Shown here piece by piece: positions 20,031 to 28,319 of a stretch of 64,000 nt of DNA. A program made the translations under genes and the position numbers. Origin of the DNA: Phycicoccus avicenniae (lineage in GTDB: Bacteria; Actinomycetota; Actinomycetes; Actinomycetales; Dermatophilaceae); assembly GCF_018139485.1 (NCBI RefSeq), contig NZ_JAGSNF010000008.1:1-64000 (forward strand). Reading direction: 5' to 3'. Below the pieces are notes generated by a model that saw only the letters and a program-made list of their open reading frames with translations, searched no databases and was not told the DNA's origin. Within the stretch, counting starts at the first letter, position 1; each line of letters starts with the position of its first letter.

Positions 20031-21704
20031 ATGAGACTGAAGCGCACGGCGCCGATCGCCCTCATGGCGGTCGCGGCCCTGAGCATCTCGGCGTGTGCCG
20101 AGTCCGAGCGGGACGACTCCGGGGGCGGTGACTCCGGATCCTCGGACCTCAAGGACACGTTCACCTTCGGCGCCGCCGGCGCCCCCGACGTCTTCGACCC
20201 GCTGTACGCCACGGACGGCGAGACGTTCCGGATCACCCGGCAGATCCACCAGGGCCTCCTCGGCATCACGCCCGGGACCGCCGACATCCAGCCCGAGCTC
20301 GCCGAGAGCTGGGAGCCGTCCGAGGACGGCCTGAGCTGGACCTTCTCCCTCCGCGAGGGCGTCACCTTCTCCGACGGTGAGCCGTTCGACGCCGAGGCCG
20401 TCTGCTACAACATGGACCGGATGTACAACCAGGAGGGCGCCGGCCAGCAGGCCGCCGAGTACTGGACGTACTTCTTCGGCTCGTTCAGCGACGACCCCGA
20501 GGGCTCGCTCTACGACTCGTGCGAGGCGACCGACGAGTCGACCGCGGTCATCAACATCACGCGGAACACCTCGAGCTTCCCGACGATCCTGTCGCTCGAC
20601 TCCTTCTCGATGCAGTCGCCCGCGGCGCTCGAGGCCGGGGACGCGAACAACGTCCAGGCGCAGGGCGAGGGCTTCACCTACCCCGAGTACTCGACGAACC
20701 CGGTCGGCGTGGGCCCATACGTCCTGGAGAGCTACGACCAGGCGAACCAGACGATCACGCTCACCGCGAACGAGAGCTACTACGGCGACGCCCCGGCGAC
20801 CCAGAACATCGTCTTCCGGGTCATCCCCGACGAGAGCACCCGTCGCCAGGAGCTGCAGGCCGGCTCGATCGACGGCTACGACCTCCCGAACCCCGTCGAC
20901 TGGCAGGGCCTGGAGGACGACGGCAACACGGTCGAGATCCGCGACGCCTTCAACATCCTCTACATGGGCCTGAACCCCGAGCGCAACGAGGCCCTCCAGG
21001 ACCTGCGCGTGCGCCAGGCCATCGCCCACGCGCTCAACCGTGAGCAGCTCGTCCAGACGCAGCTGCCCGAGGGCGCGCAGGTCGCCTCGCAGTTCATCCC
21101 CGAGGCCGTCTCCGGCTACAACCCGGACCTCGAGCCGTACCCGTACGACCCGGACCGCGCCCAGGAGCTGCTCGCCGAGGCGGGCCAGGAGGACCTCACC
21201 CTCACCTTCGCGTTCCCGACCGAGGTCTCCCGGCCGTACATGCCGGACCCCCAGCGGATCCACGACGCGTTCGTCCAGGACCTCGAGGCCGTCGGCATCA
21301 CCGTCGAGGTCGTGAGCAAGCCGTGGAACGGTGGCTACCTCGACGACGTGTCGGCCAACGGCGCGTACGACGCGTGGCTGCTCGGCTGGACCGGTGACTA
21401 CAACGCCGCGGACAACTTCCTCGGCACCTTCTTCAGCAACCTGAACCAGAACGACTTCCACACGAGCGTCATGCCGTGGGGCGAGACCCTGTCGCAGGAC
21501 CTCCAGGCCGCCGACGCCATCGTCGACGAGGGCGAGCGCGAGGCCGCCTACCAGGAGATCAACGCGCAGCTTCGGGACGAGTACCTGCCCGGTATCCCGA
21601 TCTCGCACTCCCCGCCGGCGCTCGTCGTCAGCGGCGACGTGGAGGGGCTCACGCCCAGCCCGCTGACCGCCGAGACGTTCGACACCGTCACCGTCTCCCA
21701 GTGA
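20031..21704 (+). CDS. Peptide ABC transporter substrate-binding lipoprotein
   Basis: A 557-residue family 5 solute-binding protein. The signal peptide (MRLKRTAPIALMAVAALSIS) ends at a lipobox with Cys22 (I-S-A-C). A Ser/Gly/Asp linker follows, then the SBP_bac_5 fold. Signatures include SWTFSLREGVTFSDGEPFDAE, NPVGVGPYVLESYDQANQ and RQAIAHALNREQLVQTQL. It captures oligopeptides or dipeptides outside the cell for the DppBCDF-like transporter encoded just downstream. A 15-bp hairpin separates it from the permease genes and probably sets its higher expression. Ligand specificity cannot be read with confidence. Confidence 0.87.
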   Translation: MRLKRTAPIALMAVAALSISACAESERDDSGGGDSGSSDLKDTFTFGAAGAPDVFDPLYATDGETFRITRQIHQGLLGITPGTADIQPELAESWEPSEDGLSWTFSLREGVTFSDGEPFDAEAVCYNMDRMYNQEGAGQQAAEYWTYFFGSFSDDPEGSLYDSCEATDESTAVINITRNTSSFPTILSLDSFSMQSPAALEAGDANNVQAQGEGFTYPEYSTNPVGVGPYVLESYDQANQTITLTANESYYGDAPATQNIVFRVIPDESTRRQELQAGSIDGYDLPNPVDWQGLEDDGNTVEIRDAFNILYMGLNPERNEALQDLRVRQAIAHALNREQLVQTQLPEGAQVASQFIPEAVSGYNPDLEPYPYDPDRAQELLAEAGQEDLTLTFAFPTEVSRPYMPDPQRIHDAFVQDLEAVGITVEVVSKPWNGGYLDDVSANGAYDAWLLGWTGDYNAADNFLGTFFSNLNQNDFHTSVMPWGETLSQDLQAADAIVDEGEREAAYQEINAQLRDEYLPGIPISHSPPALVVSGDVEGLTPSPLTAETFDTVTVSQ

Positions 21705-21747
21705 CGTCGCGCGGGGTCCGCCCCGCCTGACGTCCCGCGGATACCGT

Positions 21748-21787
21748 CGGAGGCCGCCTCGACCGGCTAGGTTCGAGGCGGCCTCCG
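21748..21787 (+). terminator. Strong hairpin between the binding-protein and permease genes
   Basis: A perfect 15-bp stem (21748-21762 with 21773-21787; arm ggaggccgcctcga plus one closing C-G pair) has a 10-base loop. It lies 43 bases past the binding-protein stop and 30 bases before the dppB start. There is no U-tract. It is likely a partial terminator or mRNA stabiliser inside the operon. Confidence 0.6.
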
Positions 21788-21817
21788 TCGTCCCGGCACA
21801 ACTCCAGGAGCCCTGCG

Positions 21818-22825
21818 TTGGCGCGATTCATCATCAGACGCCTCCTCCAGATGGTGGGGGTCGTCGCGGTCCTGTCGGTCCTGCTCTTCGCCTGGCTGCG
21901 CTCGCTGCCCGGCGGTACGGTGTCCGCGATCCTCGGCGAGCGGGCGACGCCCGAGACCCGGGCGGCGCTCACCGAGGCCTTCGGGCTCGACCAGCCGATC
22001 TACGTCCAGTACCTCAAGTTCGTCCAGCGGGCGGCCACGGGCGACTTCGGCGTCTCGACCGGGGTGCTCCCCGGCACCGACGCCCTCCAGATCTTCGTCG
22101 ACCGGCTCCCGGCGACGATCGAGCTGAGCGTCGCGGCGCTCGGCCTCGCCGTCCTCCTCGCGGTCCCGCTCGGCTACCTGTCCGCACGGCGGTCCGGGTC
22201 CCCGCTGGACAGCGGGCTCGTCATCCTCTCCCTCGTCGGGGTCGCGGTCCCGGTCTTCTTCCTGGCCTTCCTCCTGAAGTACCAGTTCGCCGTCGAGTGG
22301 AACTGGCTGCCGGTCTCGGGACGCCAGGACAGCCTCGGCTGCACCCGGATCACGAACTTCTTCGTCCTCGACGGGCTCATGACCCGTGAGTTCGACTGCT
22401 CCGCGAGCGCCCTGAAGCACCTCGTCCTCCCCTCCCTCGCGCTCGCGACGATCCCGTTCGCGGTCATCTTCCGGATCACCCGGGCGTCGGTGCTCGAGGT
22501 CCTCGGCGAGGACTACGTCCGCACCGCCGAGTCCAAGGGCCTCACGGCGCGTGTCGTGCGGGCCCGCCACGTCATGCGCAACGCCCTGCTGCCGGTCGTC
22601 ACGACGATCGGCCTGCAGACCGGCGCACTCCTCGCCGGGGCCGTCCTCACCGAGAAGGTCTTCGCCTGGGGCGGCATCGGCGACGCCCTCGCCCGGGCGT
22701 TCGAGGTCCGCGACTACGCGGTCCTCCAGGTCCTCATCCTCGCGGCCGCCGGCATCTACGTCTTCATCAACCTGCTCGTGGACATCTCGTACGCGATCAT
22801 CGACCCGAGGGTGCGCACCCGATGA
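21818..22825 (+). CDS. dppB: Peptide ABC transporter permease (DppB type)
   Basis: A 335-residue inner-membrane permease. It has the N-terminal helix FIIRRLLQMVGVVAVLSVLLF typical of DppB/OppB, five further membrane segments and the EAA coupling loop EDYVRTAESKGL, which contacts the ATPases. The region between segments 3 and 4 is extended and has two cysteines (LGCTRI, EFDCSAS). The start is TTG 21818, directly preceded by CCAGGAG as a Shine-Dalgarno. It overlaps dppC by four bases. With dppC it forms the membrane channel of the importer. Confidence 0.88.
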   Translation: MARFIIRRLLQMVGVVAVLSVLLFAWLRSLPGGTVSAILGERATPETRAALTEAFGLDQPIYVQYLKFVQRAATGDFGVSTGVLPGTDALQIFVDRLPATIELSVAALGLAVLLAVPLGYLSARRSGSPLDSGLVILSLVGVAVPVFFLAFLLKYQFAVEWNWLPVSGRQDSLGCTRITNFFVLDGLMTREFDCSASALKHLVLPSLALATIPFAVIFRITRASVLEVLGEDYVRTAESKGLTARVVRARHVMRNALLPVVTTIGLQTGALLAGAVLTEKVFAWGGIGDALARAFEVRDYAVLQVLILAAAGIYVFINLLVDISYAIIDPRVRTR

Positions 22826-23805
22826 GCCCGGCCAACCCCTTCACCCGCCGCAAGGACCGGATCGACGAGCTCGCCGCGACGGCCGCGAGCCCCTCCGGCG
22901 GCATCGCCGAGGCCGGCGCCGTCGACGAGAAGCCCGGCGTCTCGCTCATCGCCAGCGCGTGGAGCCGGCTCAAGCGCAGCCCGGTCTTCCTCCTCGGCGC
23001 GGGCATCACGCTCGTCTTCGTCGTCCTCGCCCTCGTCTCTCCGCTCATCGCACCGCACGACCCCGCCGCGGGCCTGCTGCTGGACCAGGTGCGACCGCAG
23101 TCCAACCCGGTTCCCGGCCCGCAGGACGGCTTCCCGCTCGGGGCCGACTCCCGTGGTCGCGACCTGCTCTCCCGGCTGCTCGTCGGGAGCCAGCAGACGC
23201 TCATCGTCGGGGTGTTCGCCACGATCACCGGCCTCGCGGGCGGGCTGAGCCTGGGCATCCTCGCCGGGGCGTTCGGCGGCTGGGTCGACGCCCTCGTCAT
23301 GCGCGTCGTCGACGTCATGCTCTCGATCCCCTCGCTCCTCCTCGCCTTCTCCATCGCGGCGGTCGCGGCCCGGCCGAGCCAGGTGACGGTCATCATCGCC
23401 GTCGCCGCGGTCCAGGTCCCGGTGTTCGCCCGGCTGCTGCGCGGGTCGATGCTCGCCCAGCGCTCGAGCGACCACGTCGTCGCGGCGCGGGCGCTCGGCG
23501 TCACCGAGCGGGCGATCGTCTTCCGGCACATGCTCCCGAACTCGCTCGCGCCGGTCATCGTCCAGTCGACGCTCGTCCTCGCGGTCTCGATCATCGACGC
23601 CGCGGCGCTGTCCTTCCTCGGCCTCGGCAACCCCAACGACCGCCAGCCCGAGTGGGGCCAGATGCTCGGCCGGGCGCAGACGTACATCTACGACTACCCG
23701 CACCTCGCCATCTACCCGGCGCTGTGCATCATCGTCGTCGCCCTCGGCTTCACCCTCATGGGCGAGTCGCTGCGCGAGGCGCTCGACCCGAAGTCACGGA
23801 GGTGA
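22822..23805 (+). CDS. dppC: Peptide ABC transporter permease (DppC type)
   Basis: A 327-residue partner permease. Its family N-terminus runs from a cytoplasmic tail of about 50 residues to a first helix (VFLLGAGITLVFVVLALVSP) and then an external loop with FPLGADSRGRDLLSRLL, a DppC/OppC hallmark. The EAA loop is SDHVVAARALGVTERAIV, and ALSFLGLG is also typical of the family. The ATG overlaps dppB by four bases (ATGA). The gene is followed seven bases later by dppD, whose Shine-Dalgarno lies in the dppC stop region. Confidence 0.9.
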   Translation: MSPANPFTRRKDRIDELAATAASPSGGIAEAGAVDEKPGVSLIASAWSRLKRSPVFLLGAGITLVFVVLALVSPLIAPHDPAAGLLLDQVRPQSNPVPGPQDGFPLGADSRGRDLLSRLLVGSQQTLIVGVFATITGLAGGLSLGILAGAFGGWVDALVMRVVDVMLSIPSLLLAFSIAAVAARPSQVTVIIAVAAVQVPVFARLLRGSMLAQRSSDHVVAARALGVTERAIVFRHMLPNSLAPVIVQSTLVLAVSIIDAAALSFLGLGNPNDRQPEWGQMLGRAQTYIYDYPHLAIYPALCIIVVALGFTLMGESLREALDPKSRR

Positions 23806-23812
23806 CGTGCCG

Positions 23813-24823
23813 ATGACCGACACGGCGACCACACCCCGCCCGTCCCGGCACGGCGACGAGCCGCTGCTGTCCGTCCGCGACCTGTCGGTGACCTTCCGCC
23901 GCCAGGGCGAGGAGCCGTTCACGGCCGTCGACGGCGTGAGCTTCGACGTCCGCCCGGGGCAGACCGTCGGCCTCGTCGGCGAGTCCGGCTGCGGCAAGTC
24001 GGTGACCTCGCTCGCGATCATGGGGCTGCTGCCCCCGCGCGGGAACACCGTCGAGGGCACCGCGAGCTTCGAGGGCACCGACCTGCTCCGGCTGCCGGCC
24101 GACGAGATGCGCGACCGGCGCGGCCGGGACATCGCGATGATCTTCCAGGACCCGCTGTCCTCGTTGAACCCCGTCGTCTCCGTCGGCCTCCAGGTCACCG
24201 AGGTCCTCGAGCGGCACCGCGGGATGTCCCGCAAGGCCGCCCAGCCCGTCGCCCGCGAGCTCCTCGACCGGGTCGGCATCCCGGACCCGGACCGCCGGCT
24301 CAAGGACTACCCGCACCAGCTGTCCGGCGGGATGCGCCAGCGCGCGCTCATCGCGATGGCGCTCGCGTGCGCGCCACGGCTGCTCATCGCGGACGAGCCG
24401 ACGACGGCGCTCGACGTGACGATCCAGGCCCAGATCCTCAGCCTGCTCAAGGAGCTCGTCGAGGACACCGGCACCGCCCTCGTGATGATCACCCACGACC
24501 TCGGCGTCGTCGCCGGTCTCTGCGACGAGGTCAACGTCCTCTACGGCGGCCGGATCGTCGAGCGGGGGACGCGCCACGAGCTCTTCGCCAACCCGCGGCA
24601 CCCGTACACGAACGGTCTGCTCGCCTCGATCCCCCGGCTCGACGGCGCCCGCGGTGCCCCGCTCACCCCGATCCGCGGCTCGGTCGCCGACAACCTGCCC
24701 TGGGACCACGCCTGCGCCTTCGCGCCGCGCTGCTCGCAGCCGGTCGACGTCTGCACGGCGCAGACCCCGCCGCTCGAGGAGTCCGGGGTCCGGGCCCTGC
24801 GCTGCCACAACCCCGTGAGGTGA
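23813..24823 (+). CDS. dppD: Peptide ABC transporter ATP-binding protein (DppD type)
   Basis: A 336-residue ABC ATPase: Walker A GESGCGKSV, signature LSGGMRQRALI, Walker B LLIADEPTTALD and switch His in MITHDLGVV. The C-terminal oligopeptide-transporter extension has a four-Cys pattern (HACAFAPRCSQPVDVC and a later RCHNP), which in this family can hold an Fe-S cluster. I chose ATG 23813 because GGAGGTGA ends seven bases before it. A GTG two codons upstream is possible but sits inside the ribosome-binding site. It pairs with the following ATPase to power the importer. Confidence 0.9.
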   Translation: MTDTATTPRPSRHGDEPLLSVRDLSVTFRRQGEEPFTAVDGVSFDVRPGQTVGLVGESGCGKSVTSLAIMGLLPPRGNTVEGTASFEGTDLLRLPADEMRDRRGRDIAMIFQDPLSSLNPVVSVGLQVTEVLERHRGMSRKAAQPVARELLDRVGIPDPDRRLKDYPHQLSGGMRQRALIAMALACAPRLLIADEPTTALDVTIQAQILSLLKELVEDTGTALVMITHDLGVVAGLCDEVNVLYGGRIVERGTRHELFANPRHPYTNGLLASIPRLDGARGAPLTPIRGSVADNLPWDHACAFAPRCSQPVDVCTAQTPPLEESGVRALRCHNPVR

Positions 24824-24827
24824 CGCG

Positions 24828-25967
24828 ATGACGACGACGACCGACCAGGCCCAGGCCTCGCCCCCGAACGACGAGGGCGACCTGCTCCTCGACGCCCGCG
24901 GGGTCAAGGTCCACTTCCCCATCAAGCGGGGCGTGGTCTTCGACAAGACCATCGGCCACGTCTACGCCGTCGACGGCGTCGACCTGCAGGTCCGGCGCGG
25001 CGAGACCTACGGCCTCGTCGGCGAGTCCGGCTGCGGCAAGTCGACCCTCGGCAAGGCGATCATCGGGCTCGAGCCGCCGACCGAGGGGACGGTCTCGATC
25101 GACGGGACCGACGTCGCCTCGCTCAAGGGGTCCGAGCTGCGCCGGCGCCGCAAGGACTTCCAGATGGTCTTCCAGGACCCGATGAGCAGCCTCGACCCGC
25201 GGCAGTCCGTCGAGTCGCTGCTCGTCGAGGGGATGCGGGCGCACGGCCTCGCCTCGGACGGGAAGAAGACGACGGCCCGGCTGCGCGAGCTGCTCACCGC
25301 CGTGGGCCTGCCGGCCGCCGCGCTCAAGAAGTACCCGCACGAGTTCTCCGGTGGGCAGCGCCAGCGCATCGGCATCGCCCGGGCCCTCGCGGTCGAGCCG
25401 AAGCTCATCGTCGCCGACGAGCCGGTGTCCGCCCTCGACGTGTCCGTGCAGGCGCAGGTCATCAACCTGCTCGAGGAGCTGCAGGGCGAGTACGACCTCA
25501 CCTACCTCGTCATCGCCCACGACCTCGCCGTCGTCCGGCACATCAGCGACCGGATCGGGGTCATGTACCTCGGCGGGCTCGTCGAGGAGGCGGCGGCGGA
25601 CGACCTGTACGCGCAGCCGCTGCACCCCTACACCCGGGCGCTGCTGTCGGCCGTGCCGGTGCCGGACCCGGAGGCCGAGGACCGGCGCGAGCAGATCCTC
25701 CTCGCCGGGGACCTGCCGTCGCCGTCGAAGCCGCCGGCCGGGTGCCGGTTCCACACCCGCTGCCCGTGGCGGCAGGAGACCCGGTGCGACGACGAGCGCC
25801 CGCAGCTGCGCGTCGTCGAGATCGACGGCGTGGCCTCCGGGCACCGGGTGGCGTGCCACTGGGCCGAGCAGATCGAGAGCGGCGAGATCCAGCCGCAGGT
25901 CGTCGCCCCGACCGCGACCGTCGGCGACCTGCTCGCCGGTGAGGCCGACGGGTCGGACGAGGGCTGA
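24828..25967 (+). CDS. dppF: Peptide ABC transporter ATP-binding protein (DppF/OppF type)
   Basis: A 379-residue ABC ATPase beginning about four bases after dppD with a GAGGTGA ribosome-binding site. Walker A is GESGCGKST, signature FSGGQRQRIGIA, Walker B KLIVADEPVSALD and switch IAHDLAVV. The insert IKRGVVFDKTIGHVYAVDGV before Walker A is characteristic of OppF/DppF. The C-terminal Cys-rich piece (RFHTRCPWRQETRCD) is present, with an extra acidic tail of about 30 residues. It is the last gene of the dpp operon; the next gene follows after 63 bases with its own likely promoter. Confidence 0.9.
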   Translation: MTTTTDQAQASPPNDEGDLLLDARGVKVHFPIKRGVVFDKTIGHVYAVDGVDLQVRRGETYGLVGESGCGKSTLGKAIIGLEPPTEGTVSIDGTDVASLKGSELRRRRKDFQMVFQDPMSSLDPRQSVESLLVEGMRAHGLASDGKKTTARLRELLTAVGLPAAALKKYPHEFSGGQRQRIGIARALAVEPKLIVADEPVSALDVSVQAQVINLLEELQGEYDLTYLVIAHDLAVVRHISDRIGVMYLGGLVEEAAADDLYAQPLHPYTRALLSAVPVPDPEAEDRREQILLAGDLPSPSKPPAGCRFHTRCPWRQETRCDDERPQLRVVEIDGVASGHRVACHWAEQIESGEIQPQVVAPTATVGDLLAGEADGSDEG

Positions 25968-26030
25968 CCCCGGGGTTCGGTGAGGCTTCCCTGGGGTGAC
26001 GTCCCGGGGCGGCCGGAGCATGATGACGCC

Positions 26031-26339
26031 ATGAGCCGACTCCTCACCGACGACGAGATCAGCCGCCAGCTCGGGGACCTGCCCGGGTGGGAGCGCGACG
26101 GCGAGGCCATCGTCGCGACGATCGAGGCCCCGGACTTCCCGGCGGCGATCCGGATCGTCGCGACCGCCGCCGACGAGGCGGAGCAGATGAACCACCACCC
26201 CGACATCGACATCCGGTGGCGGACGACGCGGTGGCTGCTCACGTCTCACGACGCCGGCGGGTTGACCCAGCTCGACGTCGAGCTGGCGCACCGGATCAAC
26301 GCCGCGGCCCGGGCCGAGGGCGCCTCCCTCGATGGCTGA
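26031..26339 (+). CDS. 4a-hydroxytetrahydrobiopterin dehydratase (pterin-4a-carbinolamine dehydratase)
   Basis: A 102-residue PCD/DCoH-family protein with GWERDGEAIVATI, the central helix and the hallmark MNHHPDIDI (catalytic His pair), then LTSHDAGGLTQLDVELAHRIN. It dehydrates pterin-4a-carbinolamine to recycle pterin cofactor. No aromatic amino acid hydroxylase is nearby, so an accessory or molybdopterin-related role is also possible. The ATG at 26031 follows CATGAT by six bases, which suggests a leaderless start. Its end overlaps the VIT1/CCC1 gene by eight bases. Confidence 0.85.
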   Translation: MSRLLTDDEISRQLGDLPGWERDGEAIVATIEAPDFPAAIRIVATAADEAEQMNHHPDIDIRWRTTRWLLTSHDAGGLTQLDVELAHRINAAARAEGASLDG

Positions 26340-27069
26340 CCGCGAGCCGGCCGCCGCCTCGGCGGCCCTCGCCGAGCACGACGAGGTCCACGATCCCGCC
26401 TTCGGCGACCGGCTCAACTGGCTGCGCGCCGGCGTGCTCGGCGCCAACGACGGCATCGTGTCGACGGCCGGGCTCGTCATCGGCGTCGCGGCGGCGACGA
26501 CGAGCCGGGGCGCGGTGCTCACCGCCGGGCTGGCCGGCCTCGTCGCGGGTGCGATGAGCATGGCGGTCGGGGAGTACGTGTCGGTGTCGACGCAGCGGGA
26601 CAGCGAGCGGGCGCTCATCGCCAAGGAGGTCCGCGAGCTCGAGGAGGAGCCGGAGGCCGAGCTCGCCGAGCTCGCGTCGATCTACGAGGCGAAGGGCCTC
26701 TCCCCGGACCTCGCGCACCGGGTCGCCGTCGAGCTGACCGAGCACGACGCGCTCGCCGCGCACGCCGAGGCCGAGCTGGGGATCGACCCGGAGCACCTGA
26801 CGAACCCCTGGCACGCCGCGTGGGCGTCGATGCTCGCCTTCACCCTCGGCGCGCTGCTGCCGCTCGTCGCGATCCTCCTGCCCCCGGTGTCCTGGCGGGT
26901 GCCGGTGACGGTGCTCGCCGTCGTCGCGGCCCTTGCGGCGACGGGGCTCGTGAGCGCCCGGCTCGGCGACGCCGACGCCCGGCGGGCGACCGTGCGGGTC
27001 GTCATCGGAGGGCTGCTCGCGATGGCCGTCACCTACGCCATCGGCTCCCTCGTCGGCACCCAGGTCTGA
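26332..27069 (+). CDS. VIT1/CCC1-family Fe2+/Mn2+ transporter
   Basis: A 245-residue membrane protein. Residues 30-75 contain LGANDGIVSTAGLVIGVAAA and AGAMSMAVGEYVSVSTQRD, the two conserved helices of vacuolar-iron-transporter-like proteins. A cytoplasmic helical metal-binding region rich in Glu (residues 85-150) follows, then three C-terminal membrane segments. These proteins export or sequester Fe2+ or Mn2+ by proton antiport. The start overlaps the pterin dehydratase by eight bases, so the pair is likely one operon, although no functional link is evident. Confidence 0.88.
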   Translation: MADREPAAASAALAEHDEVHDPAFGDRLNWLRAGVLGANDGIVSTAGLVIGVAAATTSRGAVLTAGLAGLVAGAMSMAVGEYVSVSTQRDSERALIAKEVRELEEEPEAELAELASIYEAKGLSPDLAHRVAVELTEHDALAAHAEAELGIDPEHLTNPWHAAWASMLAFTLGALLPLVAILLPPVSWRVPVTVLAVVAALAATGLVSARLGDADARRATVRVVIGGLLAMAVTYAIGSLVGTQV

Positions 27070-27268
27070 CGCGCTCCGCCCCTCCCTATCGCGGGCTACG
27101 GCGCAGTCTTGGTCGCGATCGCAGCACTCCGTGCGACATGGGGTGCGCTTCGGCCCGCGCCGGCACCGTGGATCTCCAGTCGTCCACAGGCGCGCCGGAA
27201 GGGCCGTCCCGTCCACAGGCGAGCCGCCGTCCCTGTCGTGGGAGACGCCGGTCCCACACGCTAGTCCG

Positions 27269-28240
27269 GTGCTGCCTACAACGACTCTCGACGACCTGCT
27301 CCGACACCAGGACCGGGTCCTGACCCGATCCCAGCTGACCGCCTGCGGGGTCTCCGCTGCCGCGATCCGCTGGAACGCCGGACGGAACTGGCGCGTGCTC
27401 CTCCCGCGGGTCTACCTCCTGTCGAGAGAGTCGCCGACGGAGTGGCAGCGACATCGTGCGGCGCTGCTATGGGCAGGCCCCGGCGCCGTCCTCTCCGGCC
27501 CGACGGCTGCCGCGCTGCACGGCATCCGTTCGGCGGGTCCCGGTCCGCAGGTCCGTCTCCTCGTTCCGGCCCCGAAGCGGAGTCGACAGGCCGGGTACGC
27601 GACGGCCCGTCGGACCTGCCTCGAGGACCGGACCACCCGCCGCGACGGTCTGCAGGTCTCCTCCGTCGCCCGGTCCGCCGTGGACGCGGCGGTCCTCGCA
27701 CGCGGCCCGCGGGCCCGGGAGGCGATCCTCGTGGAGGCGGTGCAGCGTCGTCTCACGACGGTCGACGACCTCGCCGAATGGGTCTACCGCCTCCGCGTCC
27801 GGGATGCCGCGTCCGTGCTGCTCGCCCTGGAGGCCGCCGCCTCCGGAGCCTGGTCCGTCCCCGAGCACGACCTGCTCGCCCTGCTTGCCCGGTCCTCGAC
27901 GCTGCCCGAGCCATGGGCCAACCCGAGGCTCAGGACCCGCGGCGGTCTGCGGCTCACGACGCCTGACGTGTGGCTGGACGACGTCGGTCTGGCCGTCATG
28001 GTGCACTCGCACCGGCATCACAGCCAGGGCGACGAGTGGGACGACACGGTGGCCGCCGATTCCGACCTCGTGGCAGCAGGGGTGGTCGTGGTCGGTGTGA
28101 CGCCGCGCCAGGTCCGGCGGTCACCGGACGCCGTCCTGCGTCGCATCGAGCGCGCCCACGCGGTCGCCGCTGACCGTCCGCACCCTGCCGTGGTCGCGTC
28201 GCACCCGGAGTCGCCGCTGAGGTCGCACCACGTGTCGTGA
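27269..28240 (+). CDS. AbiEi-like / DUF559-like protein, orphan
   Basis: A 323-residue protein. Residues 1-50 (LDDLLRHQDRVLTRSQLTACGVSAAAIRW) form the winged-helix AbiEi antitoxin N-terminal-like domain. The middle resembles the AbiEi core (LSGPTAAALHGI...VRLLVP), and the C-terminal part may carry a degenerate Vsr/DUF559-type nuclease fold (TPDVWLDDVGLAVMVHS, then WDDTVAADSDLVAAGVVVV). Such single proteins are very common in Actinobacteria, usually without an AbiEii toxin beside them, and none is present here. The start is GTG 27269, chosen because the upstream 138 bases are low-complexity and lack homology. It faces malQ convergently. Confidence 0.6.
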   Translation: MLPTTTLDDLLRHQDRVLTRSQLTACGVSAAAIRWNAGRNWRVLLPRVYLLSRESPTEWQRHRAALLWAGPGAVLSGPTAAALHGIRSAGPGPQVRLLVPAPKRSRQAGYATARRTCLEDRTTRRDGLQVSSVARSAVDAAVLARGPRAREAILVEAVQRRLTTVDDLAEWVYRLRVRDAASVLLALEAAASGAWSVPEHDLLALLARSSTLPEPWANPRLRTRGGLRLTTPDVWLDDVGLAVMVHSHRHHSQGDEWDDTVAADSDLVAAGVVVVGVTPRQVRRSPDAVLRRIERAHAVAADRPHPAVVASHPESPLRSHHVS

Positions 28241-28319
28241 TCACGACCAGTACCGCGCCGTAGCACGCACCCCGGGTGCCGTGCCTGGGCGAGAGAACGT
28301 CCGGGTCCGCGCCCCGGGA

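Noticed and set aside
20031-21608. Minus-strand frame of over 500 residues opposite the binding-protein gene
   Set aside because: Biased Val/Leu/Arg/Asp composition and no motifs; the plus-strand lipoprotein is certain.
27182-27225. Repeated gtccacaggcg before the AbiEi-like gene as operator pair
   Set aside because: Two 11-base copies without symmetry; similar strings occur elsewhere in this G+C-rich DNA.
27269-28240. Complete AbiE toxin-antitoxin system
   Set aside because: No AbiEii nucleotidyltransferase toxin gene on either side; malQ is the neighbour.
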